DNA of 64,000 nt from Oscheius onirici (GCA_932521025.1 OW051469.1:3050398-3114397); one strand, 5' to 3'. Shown: positions 11,578 through 23,533, counted from the stretch's first letter. The notes: generated by a model from the sequence alone, not told the origin. A program made the numbers and translations.

Positions 11578-14500
11578 CTACGGCTTCTTCTTGACGGCCG
11601 AGGTCTTCTTCGAAGGTTCCGTCGTTTTCTTCTTCGAGCCCTCCAGTCCGTTCATCGGCATTTCCGTCACGATCTTTTCCCTTCTCTTGTGCTTTGTCCT
11701 CCGGTTGACTCGGGCCTTCTGAATCAGGACTCGTTTGCCCTTTTTGCCGCGATGAAGACGTCTTTTAAAAATCCTTTCCTTCAGTTGAGCCGGCGTCGGT
11801 TGCATTTCATCAGAATCCGGCTCCGAGTGTCCCTCTTCCCGTCTCTTCTGACCTTTGACCTTCTTCTTCAGCCGTCTCTTCCTCATCAGACGCGTCCAGA
11901 CCCAGGCAGGAGATTGCAGAGGCTGGCCATTGGAACTTCCCTTCTTCTCGAGTCTCTTCAGTCTCCTCTTCAGAACCACAGCTCCCGTCATCTTTCTCTG
12001 CTTCTTGCCTCTGAAGGCTCGTCTCACTCCACGGCCAGTCCTCTTAAGTCCCGTCGTCCGTCTTCCTTTGGCCAGATAGCGCGGCTGGAACTGACCCGTC
12101 TCCAATCTGTGATGCCTGTACACCGCCCAGGCCACTAACTCGTCTTCGTCGAAGCTCGTCTCGCGTCGGGCACGAGTTCCCTTCCAGAACTTTCTCTTCA
12201 GAGTCGTCGTCTTCAGCCAGCCAATCTCGGGACGTTTCTTGGCGTAAATGAACGAGTCGCCGGATTCAGCATAATTCTTCAAGATTTGCAGCTTACCCAG
12301 CCTTTCGACCAGCTTGGCGAAGTTGCCTTCCTGCTTGGCGGCGAAGAAGCCACTGCTGGCTCGGGCCTTCCTGTAGATGAGCTTCTTCGACTTGAGTAGA
12401 TTGACTCGTTCCCGATGGCGACGACGTCTGATGGCCCGACGAAGACGTCCCTTGGCACGGTTCTTGTTGAATCGTCGACGAGCATCTGCGACCCGCTGAC
12501 AGTGCTGCATGACCTTCTTCTGAATGGTGTTCAGCTCCTCGTAGCGCACCTCATCCGGCGGTGGTCTCTTCGCCCACCTTCTACTGTCACCACGTTGCGG
12601 CAGCCACTCCCACATCTTGTCCTTTCGCTCTTGTCCCTCTAGCTGTGGAGGCACCAGACCTTCGGCAGCCCTCACTTCAGCCCTTTCCAGACGCTCCACA
12701 TCCAGGAACTGACGCAGCGGAGCCAGATTGGCGCTGCTGTAGCGATGGTAGGCTCGGCGGTAGTAGATCTTCATGCCCTTCCAGAGTTTCCGCGGCACGG
12801 GGAAGTGGTCCCGATAACGACGCATGTAGTAGATCAGAGCCATGAAGATGGTATGGATGGTGTAGTTGTGGTTGAGAGACTGTGGCAGCATGTGACGCAT
12901 CATCTTGCACAAAGCCCAAATGTCAGGAATCGGCTCGCCGGAGCGCAGACGATCAATCAGCATGGCCACGATGCAGAAGACTGGAGCACGATCGAGACCG
13001 TATTGACTGTGGACGAGGACTCTGCCCCTCAGCTTGTTCACCAGGATGGCCAGGTTCTGAAAAAAAGTTTTTTTCGAATAGTTCTTAGAGTTTTGAGCTA
13101 GTGAATATTCTTTGTCTATGACTGGGAAGTTTTTACTTTAAGTTCTGTTTTTTTAGCATTGTCTCAGATTAGATACAACTATACTGAGGCAGTACTACGG
13201 CCTAGTGTCTTGTCAAGTATTTTTCCCTACTGTCCGCACATCTTTCATCTTACACTTCTATCAATAACAGTTTTCCCAAAAGCTCAAACCTAGTTACTGT
13301 TACAGTCACTCTTGGACAGTACTATCAAGTCTGGGTCCTTTTTACTACAAACACGTTGCCTAAAATACCCTCTTACCCGTTCAGTCGATTCTTTTCGTAG
13401 TACGCCCTCATAAGCTACCCAGCTAAAAGGGAGACTACTAGAAAGACACTGGCAGTCTACTCGTCTATAAATAGGTATACGTTACTCAATAACTGTAGAT
13501 TGCTGTTTCCTACAGTTTTTGTTCAGAGTCTACTTTCAAATACCAACTTCAAACGAACTTATCTAGTGGATTCTTGTCAATCCAAAGACATCGTATGCCT
13601 AGCTTCGTTTTCGGTCTTTATCAATACTACCAATCTCAATACTGCCTCACTAACCTTCAAGAGAAAACTTGGCCTAATATCCACACAAACACAGGCTAAC
13701 CTGTTCCCTTTACCAAAGTTGATTTCTCTCAAAAAGTACCCAAAAGTTTGCTTGCTAAACCAAAAAAAGATATTTTTAAAGATAATTACAAAATATCCTG
13801 TCCACTAACATCCCAATTGACTAACTCACAAAGTACTACTCTACTAGCCCCTATATCCTCAAAAAAGTAAGGAACTAACCACAAGACGCTGAATGTTGGG
13901 CATGTCGCCGACGGACCAGTTCTGGACATGGAAGTGGATGACCTTGCGGAAAGCTTTGACCTTCTTGTCCTTTTTTTCGGTCTTCTTCTTCTTGCTCCGC
14001 TTCGTTCTGTTTCGAATCCTTCGCTGCTTCATCTTCATCTTCCGAGCCTTCCTCTTCTGCAGACGCTGAGCTCTCTTCTTGGCCTTCTCCTCCTCAGTCA
14101 ACACTTTCTTCTTCTTCTTCTTCACATCATTCGGCTTAAAACTTCTCATTGGTCTGAACCTTTTAAGTTTTTTCAGCTTGGCCAAGTAGTGTTTCTTCAT
14201 CCACATTCTTTTCTTCAACTTGGCCATCTTCTTCAGTCTGTCTGCCAGAGTCATGCCACCATTCTTCTTCACCATCTTTTGCCGCTTCGGACGTCTCGGC
14301 CTCGGAGTCTTTCGAATCTTTCTGACCTTCGTTATTGGCTTCTTCTTCAAGACATTCTTCCTCTTCCTCGAGACTGTCTTCTTCATCGTGATCACAGTCT
14401 TCTTCGGACGATTGGCCAGACGTTTCTTCTTCCTCTCAGCCTTCAGCTCATTCACGACCAGAGGATCCGTCTTGATCAGCTCCCGGCGCCAGTAGCGACT

Positions 14501-17500
14501 CTTCTTCTTGTGCTCCCGCATCTGAAGTCGAGCGTGAGTCCTCGAGGGAATGGCTGGGAGAGGAGATGGCTTCTTCTTCTTGTCAGCTCCGCCAGCAGTC
14601 CTCTTCTTGTCCTTCGGCTTGTCCTTTGACTTCACGTTCGGGCTGTCTTTCGGCATGACCTTCGGCTTCTCCTTTGGCTTCTCCTTTGACTTTTCCTTTG
14701 TCTGATTCTTCAGCTTGTCCTTTGGCTTCTTTTTCGGACTGACTTTCGGCTTTACCAGCGGCTTGTCCTTTGACGTCGGAGCAGGAGACTTCACCTTGAC
14801 CACCTTGGCACCTTTGGCACCCTTGACAGGAGCATTAGGTTTACCAGGAGTCACAGTAGGTTTGGCTGGACGAGTCGTCTTCGGATCCGCGACTTGTGGA
14901 CGTCTTCTGGTCCTCTTCTTCTGCTTCTTGCCATCTCTCTTCAGACCCATCTTCCTCTTCAGCAGTCGCTCTTTCGTGGCAGCTCGTCTTTTCAAAATCT
15001 GCTCCTGCGAGAGATAGACTCCTCTGCGCCAGACCTTCAGATACGAGGCCCTCGTGAACATTGCATTCGGCTGAGTGTGGTAGGTGTCCGGATGACGACG
15101 CGTCTTCCTTCTGATCGTCCTTTTGTAGTTGAAATCGCGATGGAAGGCGTAGTTCTTCTTCATCTTGACCGGCTTGTCGCGATTCTGCACCTCCTTGATC
15201 CACTTCTCCTGCTTGCGGTAACATTTGCTGCATTTGCCCTTGCGGCGGATGCACTTGCGGAAGTTGACACGACGCGAACCGCAACCGTGCAGACGGATGC
15301 GGCAGAAGTGGCGTTTCTTGTCCGGGTGCAGGAAGTCGCTCTGCAAAGGGAGAATTTAATTATTTGTTTCTTTCACGAGTCTCTGTTCAATATTGTCTCT
15401 TACTATTCCATCTCTCTCAGTTAATTACAGTTACAGATTATAAATCTTCCTCGGTTCTTACTTACTATGTCAAGAAAGTCAGAAATTGAAAGTTTCTACT
15501 GTACAGTAAGTCGTCTATTCAATATTATCTCTTACTACTCCATCTCTCAGTCAATTCCGGTACAGTTACATACTGTCTCTAATAGAAAGAAGAATAGAAC
15601 TGTCCCCGGTGTTTACTGTATGCCTATTCATTGTCAAGAAAGGAAATTGAAAGTTTTTACTGTAGTAACTCATACTGTCTCTGTCCATGTTTTTGCTCAG
15701 TGACAGTAAAAAACTCTAGAAAGAACTAGCAAGACAAACGGGTAGAACGACTCTTTTCCAGTTATCATTCTCGTTCCAGTATCTATAAATACACAGCTAC
15801 TGTCTCTCACTCTTACCCAATCCCTTCTTTCTCACTCATCTCAGTTTCTTCCCCTTAATCACTGTCACAATGGCACTAAATCTTACTGTCCCTGTGTCCC
15901 TATAAACTTTTGATTGTCATCATCCCATTGTACAGTTAGCACTGTGCAACAGCACTGTACAGTTAGTACGGAACTACTTATAACTACACAGTTGCTTTAC
16001 CTTCCTAAGATCTGTTTAAGAGACTCCCTTTCCAAGTTGTTCAGTGACTCTCCTTATAACTGTCAGTTCTACTGTCTATCTTCACTTGCTGTCACCCTGT
16101 CTCTTCCCAAACCTTAAAAATTCAAAAAAGAACTCACAGCCTTGCAGCGAACGACGATATCCGTGTTGATGTGCTTCTTCGGATCGTCCGGATGGATCTT
16201 CAACTCTCCATGGATCGTCTTGGTCGGCTGACGCTTCGAGTGAGGCCAATAGGTCGGCAAGCCAAAGACGCCACGACGAGTCTTGGTTCCTACGGAGAAT
16301 TTGTCGCCTATGCAGACGATGGCCTTGACCTTTTCCTTTTCTACGAGACTCCAAAAGTCGTGCAGTTCGTGAGGAAGAGGAGCCGCAGCCATGATGAACT
16401 TGCGACGACGACCAAAATAGGTAGCCGGACAGTACTTGTACTTGCCGTTCGAATACTTCTTCACCTTCGGCATCAGACGGTCCAGACGTGGAATTGTCGT
16501 GTTGCGAATGGGGCGTCCGAAGGGCTCGTTTTTGGCAGCATGCCAGCGGGTACATTCAACAGCCGGAACATGCTTCGTCGTTCTCGAACGATCCAGGGCC
16601 CAGCGACGCTCGTGGTTGTAGAGACGACCCCAGCGAAGACGCTTCGAGAAGTTGCGACAGAGCTGAAATGGGACTGATTAGAGACTGATGATAAGAGAAT
16701 GATGATGTTACGTATTTCCGAATGGTGTATAGGAATCGATGCTCTTCTCTCTAGTTAGAATTGAGAACTGTCCAGTTCTGTAGGAAATCGTCAAGAATCA
16801 CCAAGTCAATAGTCAAGTATACCTAACTTTTCGAACTACCCCGGTAAGAAACAAGCAGCATAGTCAGAGAACTACGCAATTATGCCCAACCCTCTCCCAA
16901 CTACCTGGCCCATACAAACGAACAAAAAGCAAAAGACTCACCTGTTTGAGGTAGGGGTAGACCTTCAGCTGTCTCTGCTTGAAACACTCGTAACTGGACC
17001 TCTTGGTGAAAGGCCATCCGAAACGACGGGCTGCTCGGGGACGCGGCTTCTGACGACGCATATGATGACGTCCAATCGGCGGATTGTACTTGGTGAGCCA
17101 GCTCTTGGCTCTGGCGACAGCCGTGTCCATCTCGGTCACCTTCTGCAGATTCGTCAGTCCGCCAGACTCCTTCTCGGCTACCTTATCGTCCTTCTTCGGC
17201 ACGGCAACGGCAGCCTTCCTCCATTTTCTGATCTTCCAAGTTAAGAAGCCCATTGGGCCACTGACGCCAAGAAGAACGAGTCCAAAGACACACCAGAGAG
17301 CAATTGGGCCGGCAAAACCACGCTTGTCTTTCTTTTTCACATCGCCTCCTTGAGCTGATCGCGTGGTATTAGAGGAACCGGAAATCTCTCCATTAGGTCC
17401 AACTACAGGTCCAGCACCCTGTTCACCACTGGTAGTCGTAATGGCTTCTATGGTGGTGGAAGCAGTAGCTGTGGTGGTTGGAACAGTCGTGGTCGATGAT

Positions 17501-19183
17501 GTGGGAGTGGTCGTCGTGGCCGTCGTTGTTGAAGTAGTGGTCGTGGTCGTCGTTGTCGTCGTCGTGGGACAGGTCCAGCCAGGATTCTCTTGTGCCGCCC
17601 CATTGTCGTCCTTGTACTTGAAATGCGTGTTGCAGTTCATCCCGAGGTTGTCCTTGTACTCAACAGCTGAAAATATGCGTTGATTGAGCCACATCTACTC
17701 AAATCTGACTATTTCAACTCTTCTAGACCTAGACTCGCAGTTTGACAAGAGCAGAAGGTGAGGAACAGGGGCATATAACTGGTAAATAACAGAGTGACTA
17801 GGGAGCGTTGAATAGACAAAGTGACGGAAACTCTTTGGAAAGACAAATGGAGAGCAAAAATATGACGTTGCAAATGTTTGTCTGTCTGGAAACTAGAAAC
17901 GGGGAGAATATCTCTCGCGAGTGAAAGTCGAAAACAAAAACTCACTTCCGGTAATGACGATATCCTTGGCCAAAAAGTCGAGGTTCTTCAGATCCGTGCC
18001 GACAATTATGACATTGGAGTCAATCTTCTTAATTGTGCCAGAAGGAGGAGGCTTGCCCGTGACACTGGCAGCAAACTTGACATTGGCCTCGTCCCAGATC
18101 TCCGTGCAGCCATCCAGTTGTGCAAAGTCGGAGATTGGTTCCCCGAAGCCACACTCGCCTTTAGCTTCATGCACACCTTTGCGGATGTTCCAAATCTTGG
18201 AATTCACCTCCAGCTTCTTGTTTCCACGAATAACAGTCATAACCATATTCTGCTCCGTTCCACTCAATAGCGCGTGCAAGCTGGGGTTCTTCGTGATCTC
18301 CAAAGGTTTCGCTTTCAAATTATCGTTTCGAACATCGGCAAAATCCACTAAAGTCAACTTCGGGTTCCTAGTGATGAGGAATTCTGAAATGAAGAGTAAC
18401 AGATGCTAGTATGAGACCTACTTTTTGCTGACAACAGTTCCTTTAGAGTTCCTGAGAAAAGCAAGGTCTCCAGATTCTCGTTGTCAGAAATCACGCTGTC
18501 TTCTTCAGAGGCAGTGGTCCAGTATTCCAGATCGGGGAACATCATATCGGTGACTTTAGAGTTGACCAGTTTGATAGACACACTCTCCATCTTTTTCCTC
18601 TTGAGAAAGTACTTCTTTACTAGGTCTGGCTCCATGCTAGATAAATCCAGAACAGTCTTGGCTCCATTGCCTCCTTTTATCCACCAGAAGGCAGGGCCGC
18701 ATGGTGTTATGAGGTCGCCAGCGTTCATCACAATGCCTGAAAGATTCGACTGAAATGTAACAAAGAGAAAACTAACAAAGTTGATTAGGATCTGGAGGGT
18801 TAGGTGCCCGTCGAACAGCTCCATTTTTTTGTTTCGATCCAGTCGATGTAGCTCTACCAGTTGAACTGCTTGAGGCAGCTTGACCCAGAGTAGATTTCTT
18901 CTTCTTGACTCCAGTCGACCCGTGGCTTGGTTTTTTTGCAACTTCAGCAAGAGTTTGAACCTCAAAGAGCAGCAAAAGCAGCCGAAGCAGCAACATCCTC
19001 ACTGGAAAACAAGCACTTGAGTAAGTTTGATACTCCCCAGTAGAAGCCACCCAGCATCGCCTTTTTCCATAGATCTCTCTCAGTATTTCTACCCCAAGAC
19101 TACGAAGGAAGCAGCGATTCTTGATGGCTTCTTCTGGAGCAGCGGGAACAACAGCAGCCAAGAGTAGAAGACACACCTTCCAT
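11578..19183 (-). CDS. IRLD receptor fused to an inactive tyrosine-phosphatase domain (copy A)
   Basis: Eight exons: 19183-19177, 19001-18777, 18736-18422, 18383-17946, 17666-16942, 16662-16138, 15340-13880 and 13056-11578. They total 5175 nt (1724 aa) with matching phases. Order: signal peptide (MEVRMLLLRLLLLLFEVQTL); two receptor L-domain-like modules (about 80-330; second one around CGFGEPISDF and GCTEIWDE); a Thr-rich stalk (about 360-410); one TM helix (about 447-471); then a PTP fold. The PTP half in exon 6 shows the PLP..DFW..V and YWP elements. Exon 7 is an almost entirely Lys/Arg-rich insertion with a Cys cluster at its start, ending in HFHVQNWSVGDMP where active PTPs have the WPD loop. 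Exon 8 has VHSQYGLDRAP where the P-loop HCxxGxxR should be, so the nucleophile Cys is Ser (about residue 1249) and the general-acid Asp is missing. A basic tail of about 400 residues follows. It should be a surface receptor whose cytoplasmic part binds rather than hydrolyses. The family labels come from motifs; the fusion is seen directly in the exon chain. Confidence 0.8.
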
Positions 19184-19418
19184 GGCAGAAGAGAAGATCC
19201 AATAGTGTCTCCTCTGTTGTTTCGGACTTCTTTTATAGCTTCTAAACTTTGAAAATTACGAATTTTGTTATGCTTTTGGGCAATAAAGTTGGATTTTTAC
19301 AAAAGCAATTTTGAAAAGTTTATTTTAGAGAAAGCGTCAATTACTTTTGACATGTAGAAGCAAAAGTAAAAAGAGGCGAAAAAACCCTCGAAGAAACAAT
19401 AGGATCTTTGCTCCCATC
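19184..19418. promoter_or_regulatory. Shared promoter region between divergent IRLD copies A and B
   Basis: Copies A (minus, ATG at 19183) and B (plus, ATG at 19419) are head to head with 235 bases between their start codons. Both begin with the same 7-nt first coding exon ATGGAAG followed by a short intron. Any core promoters and leader acceptors must lie here. The sequence is AT-rich around 19255-19330; I see no clear TATA box. Joint regulation is an inference from spacing. Confidence 0.45.
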
Positions 19419-21040
19419 ATGGAAGGTTTGCTTTTCTTATTCTTGCAAGCTGACCAATTTCCCTTTTTTTCAGTGAAAATCGTGCTGTTTGTGCTGCTCT
19501 TTGCGGTTCAAGCTCTTTCTGAAGTTACGAAAGAACCAGGCTACGAGGCAACCAAGATTGTAGTCAAGAAAGCTGGTGGAACTACGTCGACTACCTTGCA
19601 ATCGGATGAATCTCCGTCGGCTACTCTGAATCAAGCTGCTTTTGAGAATACATTCTCGTCTGATAGAGCTAGATCGATTGGACAAGCTGTTAGAAGAGGA
19701 CCTGCTCCTGCAGCTACTACTGTCGAAACCACGACTGTTGGCTCTCCATGTAAGTTACCTCGCACGTCGTTTCCACTCAATGTAAATATTTAGGTCTTGT
19801 GAAAAATCAGACTGGTCTAACTGCTTGCAGTACGAATATGTGGATTAAAGGTGACAATGGAGACAGGACTCTTGTCGACCTTTCGAACATGAACCAACAA
19901 GAAGCCGAATCGCTCTTTTTGAACAAGCGCAAAATCGAAGACATCTCGATTCGACTCTCCAAATCTACTGTCGTCGACTTCGCGTTTCCCAATCTTGTGG
20001 CCTGGACTGCTGCCAAAGAAGAAGACATCGTGATTGCCGACAACCTGGAGCTGAGTGTCATCAATTTCCCGAAGATGAAGGACCTCATTGTATCCAAAAG
20101 TACGTTTACCTATCGTTGTTTTACATCCCGTTTTTCACAGAGCTCGTTGTCAGCCGAAATCCTAAACTGCTGAAAATATGGTTTTGGAAGTATGGAAAAG
20201 AGGCCCTTGCCATTAACCTGTTCGAAGTCACGAAGAATCCCAGTCTGGACGATTTGGAGACGCCTTCTGAGCAGTCCAAGATCGATGCTGTTGTTCGCGG
20301 CAACAAACTTCTCAAACTGAATTCGACTTTTTGGCAAAACAGTCATGCTGTTCACCATAACAAAAGCGAATGTGGTTTCTGGGAGCCAATTTCCGACTTC
20401 AAGGAACTGGCTGGCTGCACCGAGATCTGGGACGAGGTCGAGTTTGCTGCCAATGTGACGGGTAACGCTTCTTCAGTTACAATCGAGAAGATTGACGGAA
20501 ACCTGAAGATTGTCGGCACGGATCTGAAGAATCTCACATTTTTGGCCAAGGATATCGTCATCACTGGAAGTAAGCTTTCTTTAGGTTCATTTATTCTGTT
20601 AATTTTCAGTTGTCGAGTTCAAGGACAACTTTGAGATGCCCGGCGACATGACCTTCGATTACAGGGACAGTCATGGTGATTCGAAGCAGGCCCTCGTCTG
20701 TCTCACGACGACTACAACAACTATCACGACCACTCCCGGGCCCTCGACTACCAGCAATCCGAAGGACAAGAAGCCCAAGAGCCGGAACCAGGAAATTGTG
20801 GACGCCTGGCTCACGGATCTCGTCGAGACCCACTGCATGGACGAAGATGGCTCGACTCTCAAGACGACGCCGGAATCCCTTGGCTGCTTTTTGGTGAAAG
20901 TCATCGTGGGCGTTCTCATCATGATGTTCACTCTTATGGGCTGTTGCTCTCTCTACTTCATGAAGAGGAACGAGGAGGCCTTGGTGGAACTCGCGGACTT
21001 AGAGCGAATCTTTCCAAATAGACGTCTATGTACCTTTTAA
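19419..21040 (+). CDS. IRLD-like membrane receptor with short cytoplasmic tail (copy B)
   Basis: Five exons: 19419-19425, 19474-19749, 19794-20099, 20141-20569 and 20610-21040; 1449 nt, 482 aa. Intron positions and phases match copy A. A signal peptide (VKIVLFVLLFAVQALS) is followed by a low-complexity linker, a first L-domain-like module (strands around DISIRL, DFAFPNL, VIADNLEL, LVVSRNPKLL), and a second with CGFWEPISDFKELAGCTEIW and ITG-type strands. A short Thr/Pro stalk follows, then a TM helix around VIVGVLIMMFTLMGC and about 30 cytoplasmic residues (YFMKRNEEALVELADLERIF). It has no phosphatase part. By analogy with insulin/EGF-receptor L-domain proteins it may bind an extracellular ligand or partner receptor; none can be named from sequence. 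The frame is fully intact. Confidence 0.8.
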
Positions 21041-21369
21041 TAGTTTTATTCCCAATACAGTTTCTCTTATACTTTGTAGAACAAAATATTGCACCGCCCT
21101 TATCAGGGCTAAAGTTACCTAAGTTTTCCTTTCCTCATTTTTTTCGGACTGCACCACTTGCGATTCGTTTCTGTTGGGAACTACCAAAAAGAAAAGAAAA
21201 GTTTTAGCACTGACTGCCGGTAAGAACGGTATTCTGGATACTTTTGTTTATCTAGAATGTTTGTATGATGTGCCTATCTATCGAGCGCTGAGTGTCCTAC
21301 AACGATTTCCAACTATCCGTGAAAATTCTCGTACCCCTGTTCTGTCGACTGACTCATAGTCCTTTTCCC

Positions 21370-21990
21370 CTCGCTCCCACTATATAAAGCGGCCCCGCCG
21401 CCTCTCAACGCTCTCTTAATAAATCTTCTTACTCTAAGACGCTCTTATATTGGGATCCAGTGGAAAAGTGGAAAAGGGAACCATACCCTTCTTTATGATG
21501 CATCGGCAGGGAACCGAACCGAGAAAACCGGGAAGGGCAGAGCACATTGCAGAATGCAAGGGTGGACAGAGAGAAAGTGTCGAGAAATTAGAAACAGAGG
21601 GACAAAGTGACGGTGGGACAGAGAGGGAGACAGAGAGACAGAAGGGCAGAGAGGGACAGAGGGACAAAGGGACAGAGATCTGTCATTCAGACCTTGCAGA
21701 TTTGCTTTTTTGCGTCGTGAACAGTATTTAGCTACTCTTACCTGTTAATTGATCTGAAGAGGGATCAGATAGCAATATGTTAACTGTTATCTGTTTAGAA
21801 AAGGACAAAACGAACAATAAGTCACTTAGCCCCGGAGGGGCGTAGCACAACTTGTGTATCAAAATTTTGCGAGGAATCCGGTTACCACGTCCGTTTTTCG
21901 AAATAATCCCCCTTTCACTGTTTTCAAGTTTCTCTACAGTTTGTCACTCTGAAGCCGCGGGTAACAAGTTATGTCCTGTCGAGAATTTAG
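21370..21990. repeat. Purine-rich tract and dispersed repeat
   Basis: Bases 21541-21690 are a G/A-rich run (gggacagagagggacagagg type). Bases 21771-21850 ('gttaactgttatctgttt' to 'ccggaggggcgtagcacaac') recur at 63748-63823 with few differences. A 'tatataaagcggccccgccg' stretch lies at 21380, which could be a TATA-type promoter of the element, but no gene follows it. No coding sequence supported. Confidence 0.5.
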
Positions 21991-22079
21991 ACAACAGTTA
22001 AGTTTTGAACTTGGAAAAGCTTGGAAAGTTGTATTACTGTTGTAATGGTACGAAATGGGGCACGAAGTCGGTTGGTAAA

Positions 22080-23133
22080 GATGAAAATAGTTTTTCATTT
22101 TCACGGATAGTTGGAAATCGTTGCAAAACGAAGCAAAAGTTCGAAGACATTTCGATTCACCTGGTCAACTCCAAAATCAGCGGATTTATCTTCCAAAAAC
22201 TCGAGTCGTGGACTTCTTCGAAGACACAAAGCATTGTGATTGAGGACAATCCGAACCTGGATACAATCCATTTTGGAGAGCTAAAAAACATGACGAGTCA
22301 CAAAGGTGCGCCGTTTTAGTTTCTTTTCAAAGCAGTTTTCAGTATTTCTCATCAACCGGAACCCAAAGCTGGAGATGCTCTGGTTTGGCGCAAAGGAAAG
22401 GGACCAACTGAGAACCATGGGCAACTTTGAGATCACGAAGAACCCAAGTCTGGAGAGTTTGAAAGTCGCCAAGCCTCAAACTGTCAAAGCCGTCTTTCGT
22501 GGAAACAAAAAGCTATCTGGGGAACCAGCGAAGCTATTCATCAGGCACAAGGCGAATGTGGCTTCTGGGAACCAATCTCCGACTTCAAGGAACTGGATGG
22601 CTGCACCGAGATCTGGGATGACGTCGAGTTTGCTGCCAATGTGACGAGCGATGCTCCTTCCGTCACAATCAAGAAGATTGACGGAAACCTGAAGATTATC
22701 GGTACGGATCTGAAGAATCTCGACTTTTTGGCCAAGGACATCGTCGTCACTGGAAGTAAGCTTTTTTTAGGTTCATTTATTCTGTATATTTTCAGCTGTC
22801 GAGTTCAAGGACAACTTTGAAATGCCCTGCGACATGACCTTCGACTACAAGGACAGTCAAGATGAACCGAACCAGGTCTGGCTCTGTCCCACGACGACCG
22901 CAACAACTACCACGACCACTACGGCCACAACGATCACTACCGGACCCTCGACTACCAGCAGTCTGAAGGACAAGAAGCCTAGAAACAGCAGTCTGATTGG
23001 CGATTTCTGGCTCGGAAATGTCGTCCAGATGCACTGCATGGGCGCAGACGCCTCGACTTCTTCCACGACGCCACAGGATCTCGGCTGCTACCTGGCTAAC
23101 GTCGCCGTCGAAATTAGAAAAAGAAACCTTTAG
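22080..23133 (+). pseudogene. IRLD receptor pseudogene (copy C)
   Basis: Three exons match copies A and B: the end of the first L-like module (to 22305), the second module (22343 to about 22754) and the stalk exon (about 22797-23133). Splice positions and phases are conserved. The signal-peptide exons are missing. In exon 4 a deletion relative to copy B near 22513 shifts the frame between GNKKL and the following CGFWEPISDFKEL part. In the last exon the frame ends after YLANVAVEIRKRNL with no TM helix. It is therefore 5'-truncated, frameshifted and lacks its membrane anchor. A phosphatase relic 200 bases downstream suggests its ancestor had the same architecture as copy A. Confidence 0.75.
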
Positions 23134-23326
23134 CAAAAAAAACATTGAAAACGGAAGAAAAGAAAGCAGAAATCTGTGCCAAAAGTGCCTGAACATGTTA
23201 AGCTTTTTGGCTGATTTTCACACGAGAGCAAAAAAGCAGTTTGGCCTATAATTTTTTTTCTATTTTTAGCTAAAAATAGTTCCATATTCTACTACATATT
23301 TTTTGAACAATAAGCTAAAAGAAAAC

Positions 23327-23533
23327 ATGCGTCGTTATCGGGACCACTTCCCCGTGCCGCGGAAACTCTGGAAGGGCATGAAGATCTGAAGGCATGAAGA
23401 TTCTGAAGGCCCGAGTCAACCGGAGGACAAAGCACAAGAGAAAGGAAAAGGTCGTGACGGAGTGGAGGGCTCGAAGAATAAGACGACGGGACTTTCGAAG
23501 AAGACCTCGGCCATCAAGAAGAAGGCGCCTTAA
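23327..23533 (+). pseudogene. Relic of the basic pseudo-phosphatase C-terminus
   Basis: The frame starts with MRRYRDHFPVPRKLWKGMKI, identical over these 20 residues to copy A (exon 8, about 60-80 residues past the P-loop), then stops. After a few bases another frame gives KARVNRRTKHKRKEK, matching the far C-terminus of copy A, and the stretch ends with AAGAAGGCGCCTTAA like the A terminus. Some 330 codons between the two blocks are deleted and the frame shifts. It lies directly downstream of copy C on the same strand, so both are parts of one decayed copy-A-like gene. Confidence 0.75.

Noticed and set aside
13928-14629. Long plus-strand open frames opposite the basic exon 7 of copy A
   Set aside because: They are the mirror of Lys/Arg codons (giving Leu/Phe/Ser-rich frames) and have no domain; the minus-strand reading fits the spliced gene.
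17363-17683. Val-rich plus-strand frame at the Thr-rich stalk
   Set aside because: It is the antisense of the ACN-repeat stalk of copy A; the Thr reading continues in phase with the receptor.
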